DNA of 64,000 nucleotides from Pseudomonas gingeri (GTDB lineage Bacteria; Pseudomonadota; Gammaproteobacteria; Pseudomonadales; Pseudomonadaceae): the NCBI RefSeq assembly GCF_013386115.1, contig NZ_JACAOR010000001.1, positions 1,020,639-1,084,638 on the forward strand, read 5' to 3'. Numbering within the stretch: the first letter of the stretch is position 1; each line of letters begins with the position of its first letter. The notes below the pieces were generated by a model that worked only from the letters and a program-made list of their open reading frames with translations, did not search any database and was not told where the DNA came from. Made by a program: the position numbers and the translations under genes. Of the stretch, positions 44,614 through 53,749 are shown piece by piece.

Positions 44614-46629
44614 ATGGACGTCCGCAACCTGATCCACCCGCCACTGATGGCCCTGCTCCTGCTGGCCGGCACGGCCCAGGCCCACACCCTGGGTCATGAG
44701 GCCCCCGCAGAACCGAAAAGCTTCATCCCGGCGACGCCGGACGAACCCTACCTCGATGTGCTGCACGAGTGTGTCAGCGAGCAGGACACCGCCAAGGATC
44801 ACCTGCTCTCGGGCCTGGGCGGCACCCGTTATCCGTTGGTCAGCTTCAAGGACGCCGACCAGGTCGAGGCGTTCTACAGCCAGGGCATTGCCTTGCAATA
44901 TGGTTTCAACTTTTCCGAAGCCATTCGGGCCTTCTACCAGGCCAGTCGCTTCGACGAAGGCGCGGCGATGCCCTACTGGGGGATCGCCTTGTCGGCCAAC
45001 TCCAATATCAACAGCGATGCCACCACCGGCTGCGATCGCCTGGCCTATCGCTCGGCGCAGATCGCCCGGGACAACGCCAGGGCCCGCCTCAAGGACCCGG
45101 CCGGCAAAGAGCGTTTCAGCGACCGGCAATTGCAGCGCGAGGTCGACTACGCCGATGCCTTCCTGACCCTGTACACGGCCAGGGACGGCAAGGTATTCCT
45201 GAGCAAGGAAGGCAACCAGCGCTATGCCGACGCCATGAAAAACCTGTCGCAGACCTATTTCGACGATCTCGACGCCGCCACGCTGTATGCCGACGCCCTG
45301 CTCAACCTCACCCCGTGGAAATGGTGGCAAGGCGCCGAAGCGATCTCCGATGAAGTGCGTCCCACTCCCGCGGCCTACGAGGCCTTGCAGGTGCTCAACC
45401 GGGTACTGGTGCAGGACCAGTTCCATACCGGCGCCAACCACTTCTATATCCATGCCATAGAAGAGTCGCCCTTCCCCACCAGCGGCCTGCCCATGGCCGA
45501 CCGCTTCCGCGACCAGAACCCGGCGATCGGCCACCTGGTGCACATGGCCTCGCACATCTACCAGCGCACCGGCAACAATGCCCTGGCCAGCGTCGCCAAC
45601 TACACCGCGGTCTCGGTGGACCGTGCCTACACCCACCAGGTCAACCCGCAGAGCCCCTACCCGCTGCATTACCTGGGGCACAACATCCACTTCCTGGTCT
45701 GGACCCTGTCCATCGAAGGCCGGCAGAACGAAGCCATGAACATGGCCGAGGAACTGGTGGAAAACACCACCCGCTACGCGGCGCTGGATTTCCTCTGCAA
45801 ACAGTATCCCGATGAGATCCGCGTCAAGTCCGACTACTTCTATGCGGTGCCCTATTACTTCGCCGTGCGCTTCCAGGACTGGGACACGCTGCAGCGTATC
45901 GAGCCGAAGATCAAGGCCGGCCTGCAGACCATCAACGACACCTGTACCGCGGCCAACAAGGACAGCAAGACGTCCTGGAAAGCCTTGACCAATCCCTACA
46001 CCCAGGCCATGGCCGCCTATGCCGAAGCCTATCGGCAAGTGGCGAAGCCGGGGCTCGACACCGCCGCCGCGCGCGACGCGCTCAAGGGTTACTGGCAGGC
46101 GGTCAATGCCAGCCTCAAGGACACCCCGGACTTGAACTACGGCAGCAACAAGGCCATCGAGCTGTTTCGCATTGCCGACCTGATCCTTCTGAACAAGGCC
46201 CAGGACAGCAGCCAGGGCAAGCTGGACCTGATGGCGCTCAAGGAGGCCGCCGTGCAAGTGTTCACCAAGGATTCGCCACAGGCGCTGCTCACCGACCTCA
46301 AGGCCCTGCAGGGGGACAACAAGGCCCAGGTGATCGACGCCTGGCGCAAGGCCGTCGAGATCCAGGACAACCTCAGCTACAACGAGCCACCGGACTGGTA
46401 CTACACCCTGCGTGAATCCCTCGGCTACGCATTGCTCGACCAGGGCCAGTATGCCGACGCGGAGCGGGTGTTCCGCGAGGACCTGGCGGGCAATCGTCTC
46501 AGCGGTCGTTCGCTCAATGGCTTGAAACTCAGCCTGGAGAAGCAGCCGGGGAAAAGCGTTCCGCCCCTGCTGAATGAACAACTGCAGACCGCCTGGCGCA
46601 ACGCGACCATCAGTGCCGCGCCCTACTGA
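44614..46629 (+). CDS. Periplasmic TPR-like protein with HxxxH motifs
   Basis: A 671-residue protein with a signal peptide (MDVRNLIHPPLMALLLLAGTAQA). TPR-like helices appear near residues 80-130 (FYSQGIALQYGFNFSEAIRAFYQASRFDEGAAMPYWGIALSA) and again at the C-terminus (LRESLGYALLDQGQYADAERVFREDL). Two conserved-looking His clusters, TGANHFYIHAIEESPFP and GHLVHMASHIYQRTG, could bind metal. The family is widespread but without a known function to my knowledge. It follows the oxidase/decarboxylase pair but a REP separates them, so cotranscription is uncertain. Confidence 0.75.
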   Translation: MDVRNLIHPPLMALLLLAGTAQAHTLGHEAPAEPKSFIPATPDEPYLDVLHECVSEQDTAKDHLLSGLGGTRYPLVSFKDADQVEAFYSQGIALQYGFNFSEAIRAFYQASRFDEGAAMPYWGIALSANSNINSDATTGCDRLAYRSAQIARDNARARLKDPAGKERFSDRQLQREVDYADAFLTLYTARDGKVFLSKEGNQRYADAMKNLSQTYFDDLDAATLYADALLNLTPWKWWQGAEAISDEVRPTPAAYEALQVLNRVLVQDQFHTGANHFYIHAIEESPFPTSGLPMADRFRDQNPAIGHLVHMASHIYQRTGNNALASVANYTAVSVDRAYTHQVNPQSPYPLHYLGHNIHFLVWTLSIEGRQNEAMNMAEELVENTTRYAALDFLCKQYPDEIRVKSDYFYAVPYYFAVRFQDWDTLQRIEPKIKAGLQTINDTCTAANKDSKTSWKALTNPYTQAMAAYAEAYRQVAKPGLDTAAARDALKGYWQAVNASLKDTPDLNYGSNKAIELFRIADLILLNKAQDSSQGKLDLMALKEAAVQVFTKDSPQALLTDLKALQGDNKAQVIDAWRKAVEIQDNLSYNEPPDWYYTLRESLGYALLDQGQYADAERVFREDLAGNRLSGRSLNGLKLSLEKQPGKSVPPLLNEQLQTAWRNATISAAPY

Positions 46630-46986
46630 CTATTTGCGCTTGTAGCTTTTACTGCCACCGGGCGTCAGGCAATAGACCCCACCCCGGGGCCCGGTGCAGT
46701 AACTGCCGCTGCCACACTGGCAACCCTCGGCGCCCTGCAGCAAGCCCTGCGGGCGCGCCGGCCGGGCGTCCTCGCGGATACCCAGCACCGCCGAGCAGTT
46801 CTTCTTCGAGCCACTGATCGAGCCGTCATTGCACAGGAAGGTCTCGCCATCGCACCCGGCGATCCCGCCCTTGCTGCCGGAACAGGGTGTATTGGCGGCC
46901 AGCACGGCGCTGCTGCCCAGCAGCAGCGCTACCAGGGTCAGGTGACGCAGTCGGGAAAACATTCGGGAACGAGAAGGACAGTTCAT
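46630..46986 (-). CDS. Small secreted Cys-rich protein
   Basis: About 118 residues from ATG 46986, or 110 from the next Met; neither has a strong ribosome site. A signal peptide (SRLRHLTLVALLLGSSAVLAA) precedes a mature chain with about ten Cys in repeated patterns: CSGSKGGIAGCDGETFLCNDGSISGSKKNC and CQCGSGSYCTGPRGGVYC. It is probably disulfide-bonded in the periplasm or outside the cell. The motif is common in Pseudomonas hypothetical proteins. Its stop directly abuts the TPR gene stop (convergent). No function assigned. Confidence 0.7.
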   Translation of the reverse strand: MNCPSRSRMFSRLRHLTLVALLLGSSAVLAANTPCSGSKGGIAGCDGETFLCNDGSISGSKKNCSAVLGIREDARPARPQGLLQGAEGCQCGSGSYCTGPRGGVYCLTPGGSKSYKRK

Positions 46987-47021
46987 GGCGGCGCATCCGT
47001 GCAATAGATGGCCTTACGATA

Positions 47022-47783
47022 TCATCTCTGCTTCAACGCTCGCGCCCTCAACGCATCGATCTCGGCCAGAAAAGGCCAGCGCCAGTGTGGAGGTCGATTT
47101 CTCAGGAAACGCTCCAGCAGCATCCAGACCATGACGAACGCCATCAAGACCAGATGCCCTTGTTCCATCAACATCGGCAGCAGCATCAACGCCCAGCACG
47201 AACTCACACACCAGACACCACTGACAACTCCGAACCTCAGGCAGTCCGTGACGAAACCAAAACCGAAGGCCGAAATGCGGGGTTGATGATGGCAACGATT
47301 CAGGCTGTGCTGCTTGACGGGAGAGGCCTGCCATAACAGGCAGATCGACAAACCAAGCAGAAAAACGCCTGAGGGCTCGATACCCAGCAGCACCCGCACG
47401 CTCACCACCAGGCTCAACAGCCCCACCCCCGCCAGGACCCAGACGCTGCCGAAACCGATCACGAACAGGCCCAGCGCCTGCCAGCGCTTTCTCGACAGAC
47501 TGGTCCGCCATAGATACTCCAGCGGATGCACCATCAACAAGGGCATCATCGCCACCAGCATCAGGCTCCAGCCGCCCAGCAGTTGCCCTGGCGGGTTGAA
47601 CAGCAGCGCCTGTTCAATACCTTGCCAGCTTGCTGCATAACCCAGGGTAGGCCAGGTCCCGCAGAACGCCGGGACCGAAAGCCTCTGTACGCCCCCCACC
47701 AGCCAGCCCCAACCGGCCAGGCTGATCACTATCAGCCACGGCCGGCTGCCCCGGGTCAGGAAAAGCAGCAGATACCGTCCCAT
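47022..47783 (-). CDS. DUF2182 integral membrane protein
   Basis: A 253-residue protein from ATG 47783, just 2 bases after the tyrosinase stop, so it is cotranscribed with it. Six or so hydrophobic helices; the DUF2182 pattern is seen in WSLMLVAMMPLLMVHPLEYLWR and FGFVTDCLRFGVVSGVWCVSSCWALMLLPML. Family members are described as predicted metal-binding membrane proteins. Cys and His residues in the second half (NRCHHQ, CVSSCW) could bind copper. Its position suggests a role in copper supply to the tyrosinase. Confidence 0.75.
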   Translation of the reverse strand: MGRYLLLFLTRGSRPWLIVISLAGWGWLVGGVQRLSVPAFCGTWPTLGYAASWQGIEQALLFNPPGQLLGGWSLMLVAMMPLLMVHPLEYLWRTSLSRKRWQALGLFVIGFGSVWVLAGVGLLSLVVSVRVLLGIEPSGVFLLGLSICLLWQASPVKQHSLNRCHHQPRISAFGFGFVTDCLRFGVVSGVWCVSSCWALMLLPMLMEQGHLVLMAFVMVWMLLERFLRNRPPHWRWPFLAEIDALRARALKQR

Positions 47784-47785
47784 GC

Positions 47786-49324
47786 TCAATCGCCTTGACG
47801 GTAGAGACTCACTCGACCGATCGTGATCTTGTCGTCGGGACCGACAGGCGTGACGGGCACAAAACGTACATTCAGCTTGCTCAGGTCCTGGATTCCGCCG
47901 AGATGCAGGGCATCCACCACTTCAGTGATATCCAATACCTGGCTGACACCATTGCCAGCATGGTGACCATCGGCCTGGCTGGCCTGCTCGACACCGAAGA
48001 GCGAGATCGTCCCGACATGCAACTCCGGATGCTCGTCGGGAACGGCCTCCGGAGCGAGATTGACGTAGACCTCAAACAGCGCCGAATCCTTGTTGCCGCG
48101 GATATGCTCCAGGTTCAGGAACACCCGATCCGGCAACGTCGGAACCGCCAGGGAAAAATTCGCGACCGATCTCAGGCTGTTCAGCACTTTCTGCGAGCCT
48201 GGTTTGTCCAGGTGCACGGAGGTGTCGACGCTGCCGCCCGAGAGGTTGAGCACCGAGGAATTGGCACCGATCAGTTCGACATCGGTATCACGGGTCATCA
48301 GCACCTCCGGGATCGGCGCTGCGATTATGGCTCCAAGATTCAACAGACGGCGCTGGAGCAGGGGGTGTTTATCCTGCGGCGCGGTCGTGTCTTCATAGGT
48401 GTAGTCCAACTTGGGCACACGTGTATCCAATACATCGCGCACTTTGTATTTCCAGGGCGCGGCACCACCGGCCTGCGGCATGATGAACGGTGGTCCGGCA
48501 TCCAGGGGACCGTCCACCCAGTCCGGATTCGGGGGGTTGTGATTACCGCCATAGGCTTTGAGCCAGACCTCCCAGAGACGATCGATATTGGCGTGGTGCA
48601 ACCAGAAAATCGGGTCCAGCGCCGCGGTATTGGGATTGCTCATCAAACCACTGGTTTTGCCTGAACTGCCGCCCACGACACCGTGGACGTTGTTATGGGG
48701 CTCGGACTCGAGCAGTCCGTTGGCGACGCCATGCTGGATAAAGAGCGATTCCGGCCCACCAAAACCGGGAGGAACGCCGGTTTCAGAGCCGGCAAAGGTG
48801 TGATCGCGCAGTGCTTTCAGCCGGATGTACTGCGCAGGGATGACAATCGGGGTCTTGTTCAACCCATAACGACGCTCGACATACAACGGGTTATGCGCAC
48901 CGTCCGGCCAGTTCTGCTGTGCAAAGCACTTCGGCAACTCCTGTGCCTGGGTACTGCCGTTGTAGTTCCAGTAAGGTAGCGACCAGCCTGGCGGGCCTCC
49001 GAGATCGACGATAGTGGCGCGCACGATCTGCTCGAACGCACCGAGGTACCCTCGGTGCCAGGGAAAGAAGTACCAGTTCTGATGCTGGCACTGGTTCCAG
49101 TAGAGCTTCTGCTGCGCTGGCGGCGGAAACGGCGTCTGCGCGGTTACATAACCGGCATTTTCCCAGAGCGGCCGGGTAATGCCATGTATCGCCGCCAGGA
49201 ACAGCCAGCTGGCAGGATCGGTGATCGGTTTTTTACGCAGTGCTTCAACCGCACGGGCATACCACAACAAGGTGTCGTTCCAGCCCGGCTCCAGCTTCCA
49301 TACATCGCGACGTACATGTGCCAT
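47786..49324 (-). CDS. Tyrosinase / polyphenol oxidase
   Basis: A 512-residue type 3 copper protein. CuA ligands are His47 (AAIHGIT), His81 and His90 (CQHQNWYFFPWHRGYL). CuB ligands are His210 and His214 (EPHNNVHGVVGG) and the His of DPIFWLHHANIDRLW (243/244). Cys79-x-His81 matches the Cys-x-His thioether bridge of fungal tyrosinases. The C-terminal 150 residues form a beta-rich domain (RVFLNLEHIRG...FEVYVNL) like the shielding domain of plant and fungal polyphenol oxidases. No signal peptide or MelC1-type caddie is present. It oxidises phenols to quinones. Followed 2 bp later by a DUF2182 gene. Confidence 0.92.
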   Translation of the reverse strand: MAHVRRDVWKLEPGWNDTLLWYARAVEALRKKPITDPASWLFLAAIHGITRPLWENAGYVTAQTPFPPPAQQKLYWNQCQHQNWYFFPWHRGYLGAFEQIVRATIVDLGGPPGWSLPYWNYNGSTQAQELPKCFAQQNWPDGAHNPLYVERRYGLNKTPIVIPAQYIRLKALRDHTFAGSETGVPPGFGGPESLFIQHGVANGLLESEPHNNVHGVVGGSSGKTSGLMSNPNTAALDPIFWLHHANIDRLWEVWLKAYGGNHNPPNPDWVDGPLDAGPPFIMPQAGGAAPWKYKVRDVLDTRVPKLDYTYEDTTAPQDKHPLLQRRLLNLGAIIAAPIPEVLMTRDTDVELIGANSSVLNLSGGSVDTSVHLDKPGSQKVLNSLRSVANFSLAVPTLPDRVFLNLEHIRGNKDSALFEVYVNLAPEAVPDEHPELHVGTISLFGVEQASQADGHHAGNGVSQVLDITEVVDALHLGGIQDLSKLNVRFVPVTPVGPDDKITIGRVSLYRQGD

Positions 49325-49463
49325 GATCGATCTCCCTGAACCTCCATCGGGCCGGGGACTGGCTGGCCCGAGAGCAACAGTAGATCAGGTGATGTCAATC
49401 TGCCTTGAGCGCGCCCATGAACCAGACCGGCGGTCCCCGCGGCACATCAGGCGCCCGACGACC

Positions 49464-49874
49464 TCAGCCCGGCATGCACTGGAAGTCGCCGGTGTCCGCC
49501 ACTTCCTTGCCATGGGAATCCATCAGCCGTGCGCTGACTTCCTGGCCCAGGCTTGATTCCACCAGTCTGTAGTGCTCACCGGCCTTGAACTGGTCATAGG
49601 ACACCTGCCCCGAGCAGTCTTCCTGGTTGGCGTCGCCCGTGGGGATTTCCACCAGCATCACATCGAGCTTGTGCGCCCCCGGGCTCACCTCGAAAAAGCG
49701 CCCGTCATCGATCGACTTGCCATCGACCTTTTCCGCCAGCAGATCATTCGGTGTCTCCTGCTGCAGCCCGATCCAGGCCTGGTTCGGATCGGCCTTGGGC
49801 ATGGGGCCGGCACAGGCCGACAGGAGAAAAGCCAGACCCAGGGTTGGCAGCAACATCAGGGGTTTGAGTGTCAT
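49464..49874 (-). CDS. Lipoprotein, tandem paralogue 1
   Basis: A 136-residue protein with a lipoprotein signal peptide (MTLKPLMLLPTLGLAFLLSAC, lipobox LSAC, Cys21). The mature part (PNQAWIGLQQETPNDLLAEKVDGKSIDDGRFFEVSPGAHKLDVMLVE) is beta-rich and resembles small PEGA-like or carboxypeptidase-regulatory-like domains. It is about 65% identical by eye to the next gene, with identical signal-peptide start. RBS GAGG. Function unknown; outer-membrane or periplasmic. Confidence 0.85.
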   Translation of the reverse strand: MTLKPLMLLPTLGLAFLLSACAGPMPKADPNQAWIGLQQETPNDLLAEKVDGKSIDDGRFFEVSPGAHKLDVMLVEIPTGDANQEDCSGQVSYDQFKAGEHYRLVESSLGQEVSARLMDSHGKEVADTGDFQCMPG

Positions 49875-49905
49875 GACGCATTACCTCGAATGGAAAATTC
49901 GTTGC

Positions 49906-50310
49906 TCAGATACAGGAGAAGAGATGGGACTCGGCCACTTGCTTGCCGTGGTCATTCATCAGCACCGCGCCGACATCGGTGCCCGAGCCCGACTCCACCA
50001 GGTGGTACTGCCGACCCGCCTTGAACTGGTCGTACACCACATGCCCGGAACACTCGGGCTGGTCGTCGTCACCGTTGGCGCCCTGGATCAGGGTCACTTC
50101 CAGGTTGTGCTTGCCCGGTGTCACTTCGAAGTAGCGGCCATCATCCACACGCTTGCCATCCACACGCTCGGCCAGCAAGTCGTCGCTGGACTCGCCCTGC
50201 AGGCCGATCCAGGCCTGGCTCGGGTCGGCCTTGGGAACGGGACCGGCGCAGGCGGACAGCAGGCAAACCAGGCCGAGGGTCGGGATCAGCATCAGCGGCT
50301 TAAGTGTCAT
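49906..50310 (-). CDS. Lipoprotein, tandem paralogue 2
   Basis: A 134-residue protein from ATG 50310, after AGGAATTC; a longer frame upstream adds Arg/Pro-rich residues that are not part of the lipoprotein signal. Lipobox LSAC (MTLKPLMLIPTLGLVCLLSAC). It shares AWIGLQ, LLAE.VDGK..DDGR.FEV.PG.H.L.V and Y.LVES with the downstream paralogue, 31 bp away, so the pair arose by duplication. Probably one operon. Confidence 0.85.
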   Translation of the reverse strand: MTLKPLMLIPTLGLVCLLSACAGPVPKADPSQAWIGLQGESSDDLLAERVDGKRVDDGRYFEVTPGKHNLEVTLIQGANGDDDQPECSGHVVYDQFKAGRQYHLVESGSGTDVGAVLMNDHGKQVAESHLFSCI

Positions 50311-50530
50311 CGTATGAATTCCTCTCACATTGATCTGTTGTTTTCGTGGACGGACCGGCCGTCGAATCGAGGTCAAGAGTGGCGAGGCAGAGCGTTTTGA
50401 ACAAGTGAATAGAGATGAAGGGAATTTCAGTCCTTATCTAAAAGATCCTTCATGTTGGTGAAAGCCAAACGTTAAGTTCCAGCGGCAAGACTGCCGGGGT
50501 CTGCAATTCCACTCTCCGGAGGTTCAACGC

Positions 50531-53500
50531 ATGCTCGGGCTGGTAAAGACCGCATTGCTCAAGCCGTACACATTTATCGTGTTGGCGATTTTCATCTGCA
50601 TCATCGGGCCACTGGCGGCCCTGCGTACCCCCACCGACGTGTTTCCCGACATCGGCATCCCGGTGGTCGCGGTGGTCTGGCAGTACAACGGCCTGTCCCC
50701 CGAGGACATGGCCGGCCGGGTGATCTACACCTACGAACGCTCCCTGAGCACCACGGTCAACGACATCGAACATATCGAGTCGCAATCGCTGCCCGGCATG
50801 GGCATCGTCAAGATCTTCTTTCAACCGGGAGTGGACATCCGCACCGCCAACGCCCAGGTGACGGCGGTCTCGCAGACCGTGCTGAAACAGATGCCACCGG
50901 GTATCACCCCGCCGCTGATCCTCAACTACAGCGCCTCGACGGTGCCGATCCTGCAGATGGCGTTTTCCAGCCCGACCCTGTCGGAAGCGAAGATCCGCGA
51001 CCTGGTACAGAACAACATCCGCCTGCCGCTGACCGCCGTTCCCGGCCTGGCGATCCCCACGCCGATGGGCGGCAAGCAACGCCAGATCACCCTTGACCTC
51101 GATCCCCAGGCGCTGGCCGCCAAGGGTCTGTCGGCCCAGGACGTGGGCAATGCCCTGGCCGCGCAGAACCAGATCATTCCGGTGGGCACCGCCAAACTCG
51201 GCCCCTACGAATACACGGTGCTGCTGAACAACAGCCCGAAAGTCATCGAGGAACTCAACGACCTGCCGATCAAGACCGTCGACGGCGCCCTGATCACCAT
51301 CGGCCAGGTCGCCCACGTGCGTGACGGCTCGCCGCCGCAGACCAATATCGTGCGGGTCGATGGTCGCCGCGCGGTACTGATGCCGGCGATGAAGAACGGC
51401 AATATCTCCACCCTGTCGATCGTCGACGGCATCCGCAACATGCTGCCGCTGATCAACGAAACCCTGCCGCCGGAACTCAAGACCTCGCTGCTGGGCGACG
51501 CCTCGGTGTTCGTCAAGCAGTCGGTGGGTAGCGTCGCCCGCGAAGGGATCATCGCCGCCCTGCTGACCAGTGCGATGATCCTGCTGTTCCTCGGCAGCTG
51601 GCGCTCGACCCTGATCATCGCCGCCTCGATTCCCCTCGCGGTGCTCTCGGCCATCGCCCTGCTCGCGGCCACCGGCCAGACCCTCAACGTCATGACCCTG
51701 GGCGGGCTGGCGCTGGCGGTGGGGATCCTGGTGGACGATGCCACGGTAACTATCGAGAACATCAACTGGCACCTGGAACAAGGCAAGGCGGTGAAGGACG
51801 CGATCCTCGACGGCGCCAGGCAGATCGTCGGCCCGGCCTTTGTCTCGCTGCTGTGTATCTGCATCGTGTTCGTGCCGATGTTCATGCTCCAGGGCATTGC
51901 CGGCTTCCTGTTCCGGCCGATGGCCCTGGCGGTGATCTTCGCCATGGCCTCCTCTTTCATCCTCTCGCGGACCCTGGTCCCGACCCTGGCGATGTTCCTG
52001 CTCAAGCCCCATGTCGTCGAAGGCGGTGCCGGCCATCATCCCGAGGATGAATTCATCAACCATCACGAAGGCGAGCAGCACGCCCGCCCACGCAATGCGC
52101 TGCTGCAGGGCGTATTGAATTTCCAGCAGGGTTTCGAACGCGGCTTCTCCAGCGTGCGGGACGTCTATCATGGCCTGCTGACCCTCGCCCTGGGCTGCCG
52201 CAAACGTTTCCTGCTGGGTTTCCTGGCCTGCGTGCTGGCGTCCTTCGCCTTGTTGCCGAGCCTGGGCCAGGACTTCTTCCCGGCCACCGACGCCGGCGCC
52301 CTGGCCTTGCATGTGCGCCTGCCGCTGGGCACGCGGATCGAGGAAAGCGCGGCGGCCTTCGACCGCATCGAAGCACGCATCCGCGAGATCATTCCCGCCG
52401 AGGAACTGGACAATATCGTCGACAACATCGGTATCCCGCTGAGCGGCATCGACATGGCCTATAGCAGCAGCGGCACCATCGGCCCGCAGGACGGCGATAT
52501 CCAGGTCACCCTCAAGGCGGACCACCAGCCGACCGCCGACTACGTGAAGAAACTGCGCAGCGCCCTGCCGGAAAGCTTCCCCGGCAGCCACTTCGCCTTC
52601 CTCCCGGCAGACATCAGCAGCCAGATCCTCAACTTCGGTGCCCCGGCGCCGCTGGATGTGAAGATCTCCGGACGCAGTGCCGAGGAGAACCGCGTGTTCG
52701 CCCTCGAACTGCAACGACGCCTGCAACATGTGCCGGGCATCGCCGACCTGCGAATCCAGCAGTCGGTGGGTTATCCATCGTTGCAGGTCAAGGTCGACCG
52801 GATGCGCGCCAAGGGCCTGGGCATCACCGAGCGTGACGTGACCAACAGCATGGTCGCCTCCCTGGCCGGCAGTTCCCAGGTAGCGCCGACCTTCTGGCTC
52901 AACCCGGCCAACGGCGTGTCCTACGGCGTGGTCGCGGCCACCCCGCAATACCGTCTCGACAGCCTGCCGTCGCTGGAAGCCTTGCCGGTCACCGGCAGTA
53001 ACGGCCAGTCGCAGATCCTCGGCGGCCTGGCAACCATCAGCCGGGTGCAGAGCCCGGCGGTGGTCACCCACTACAACATCCAGCCGACCCTGGATATCTA
53101 CGCCAGCGTCCAGGGCCGCGACCTCGGTTCGGTGGCCCATGACATCCAGAAGATCCTCGACGATGCCTCGTCGCTCCGGCCCAAGGGCGCGATTGTCAGC
53201 CTGCATGGCCAGATCGACGCCCTGCATGAAGCCTTCAGTGGCCTGAGCTTCGGCCTGCTCGGTGCCGTGGTGCTGATCTACCTGCTGATCGTGGTCAACT
53301 TCCAGTCCTGGGTCGACCCGTTCGTGATCATCACCGCCCTGCCCGCGGCCCTGGCCGGGATTGTCTGGATGCTGTTCCTCAGCGGCACCTCGCTGTCGGT
53401 CCCGGCATTGACCGGGGCCATCCTGTGCATGGGCGTGGCCACCGCCAACTCGATCCTGGTGGTGAGTTTCTGTCGCGAACGCCTGGCCGAGCACGGCGAT

Positions 53501-53749
53501 GCCCTCAAGGCCGCGCTGGAAGCCGGCTATACCCGTTTCCGCCCGGTGTGCATGACCGCCCTGGCGATGATCATCGGCATGTTGCCGCTGGCCATTTCCG
53601 AAGAACAGAACGCCCCCCTCGGACGCGCCGTGATCGGCGGTCTGATCCTGGCGACCACTGCCACTCTATTGTTCGTCCCCGTGGTGTTCAGCCTGGTGCA
53701 CGGACGTCACCCTACTCGCGCCGTTGCTGGAGAAAGTACCCATGACTGA
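50531..53749 (+). CDS. RND family efflux pump inner-membrane transporter
   Basis: A 1072-residue RND pump with the usual two repeats of one TM, a large periplasmic loop and five TMs. Helix 4 has the proton-relay Asp pair (GGLALAVGILVDDATVTIENIN). TM blocks such as VAREGIIAALLTSAMILLFLGSWRSTLIIAASIP and SVPALTGAILCMGVATANSILVVSFC are clear. A cytoplasmic loop after TM6 carries a His/Glu-rich stretch (GHHPEDEFINHHEGEQH). It is the first gene of a pump-fusion-outer membrane operon, an inverted order compared with mex operons. Drug specificity cannot be read. Confidence 0.93.
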   Translation: MLGLVKTALLKPYTFIVLAIFICIIGPLAALRTPTDVFPDIGIPVVAVVWQYNGLSPEDMAGRVIYTYERSLSTTVNDIEHIESQSLPGMGIVKIFFQPGVDIRTANAQVTAVSQTVLKQMPPGITPPLILNYSASTVPILQMAFSSPTLSEAKIRDLVQNNIRLPLTAVPGLAIPTPMGGKQRQITLDLDPQALAAKGLSAQDVGNALAAQNQIIPVGTAKLGPYEYTVLLNNSPKVIEELNDLPIKTVDGALITIGQVAHVRDGSPPQTNIVRVDGRRAVLMPAMKNGNISTLSIVDGIRNMLPLINETLPPELKTSLLGDASVFVKQSVGSVAREGIIAALLTSAMILLFLGSWRSTLIIAASIPLAVLSAIALLAATGQTLNVMTLGGLALAVGILVDDATVTIENINWHLEQGKAVKDAILDGARQIVGPAFVSLLCICIVFVPMFMLQGIAGFLFRPMALAVIFAMASSFILSRTLVPTLAMFLLKPHVVEGGAGHHPEDEFINHHEGEQHARPRNALLQGVLNFQQGFERGFSSVRDVYHGLLTLALGCRKRFLLGFLACVLASFALLPSLGQDFFPATDAGALALHVRLPLGTRIEESAAAFDRIEARIREIIPAEELDNIVDNIGIPLSGIDMAYSSSGTIGPQDGDIQVTLKADHQPTADYVKKLRSALPESFPGSHFAFLPADISSQILNFGAPAPLDVKISGRSAEENRVFALELQRRLQHVPGIADLRIQQSVGYPSLQVKVDRMRAKGLGITERDVTNSMVASLAGSSQVAPTFWLNPANGVSYGVVAATPQYRLDSLPSLEALPVTGSNGQSQILGGLATISRVQSPAVVTHYNIQPTLDIYASVQGRDLGSVAHDIQKILDDASSLRPKGAIVSLHGQIDALHEAFSGLSFGLLGAVVLIYLLIVVNFQSWVDPFVIITALPAALAGIVWMLFLSGTSLSVPALTGAILCMGVATANSILVVSFCRERLAEHGDALKAALEAGYTRFRPVCMTALAMIIGMLPLAISEEQNAPLGRAVIGGLILATTATLLFVPVVFSLVHGRHPTRAVAGESTHD

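Noticed and set aside
43588..46581. A 997-codon open frame on the minus strand across the decarboxylase and TPR genes
   Set aside because: Spans two real genes and a REP pair; no domain motifs; composition typical of an antisense shadow.
50450..53494. A 1014-codon open frame on the minus strand opposite the RND pump
   Set aside because: It is a mirror frame of GC-rich coding DNA; its translation is low-complexity (His/Gly/Gln/Arg-rich), and the plus-strand RND protein has all family motifs.
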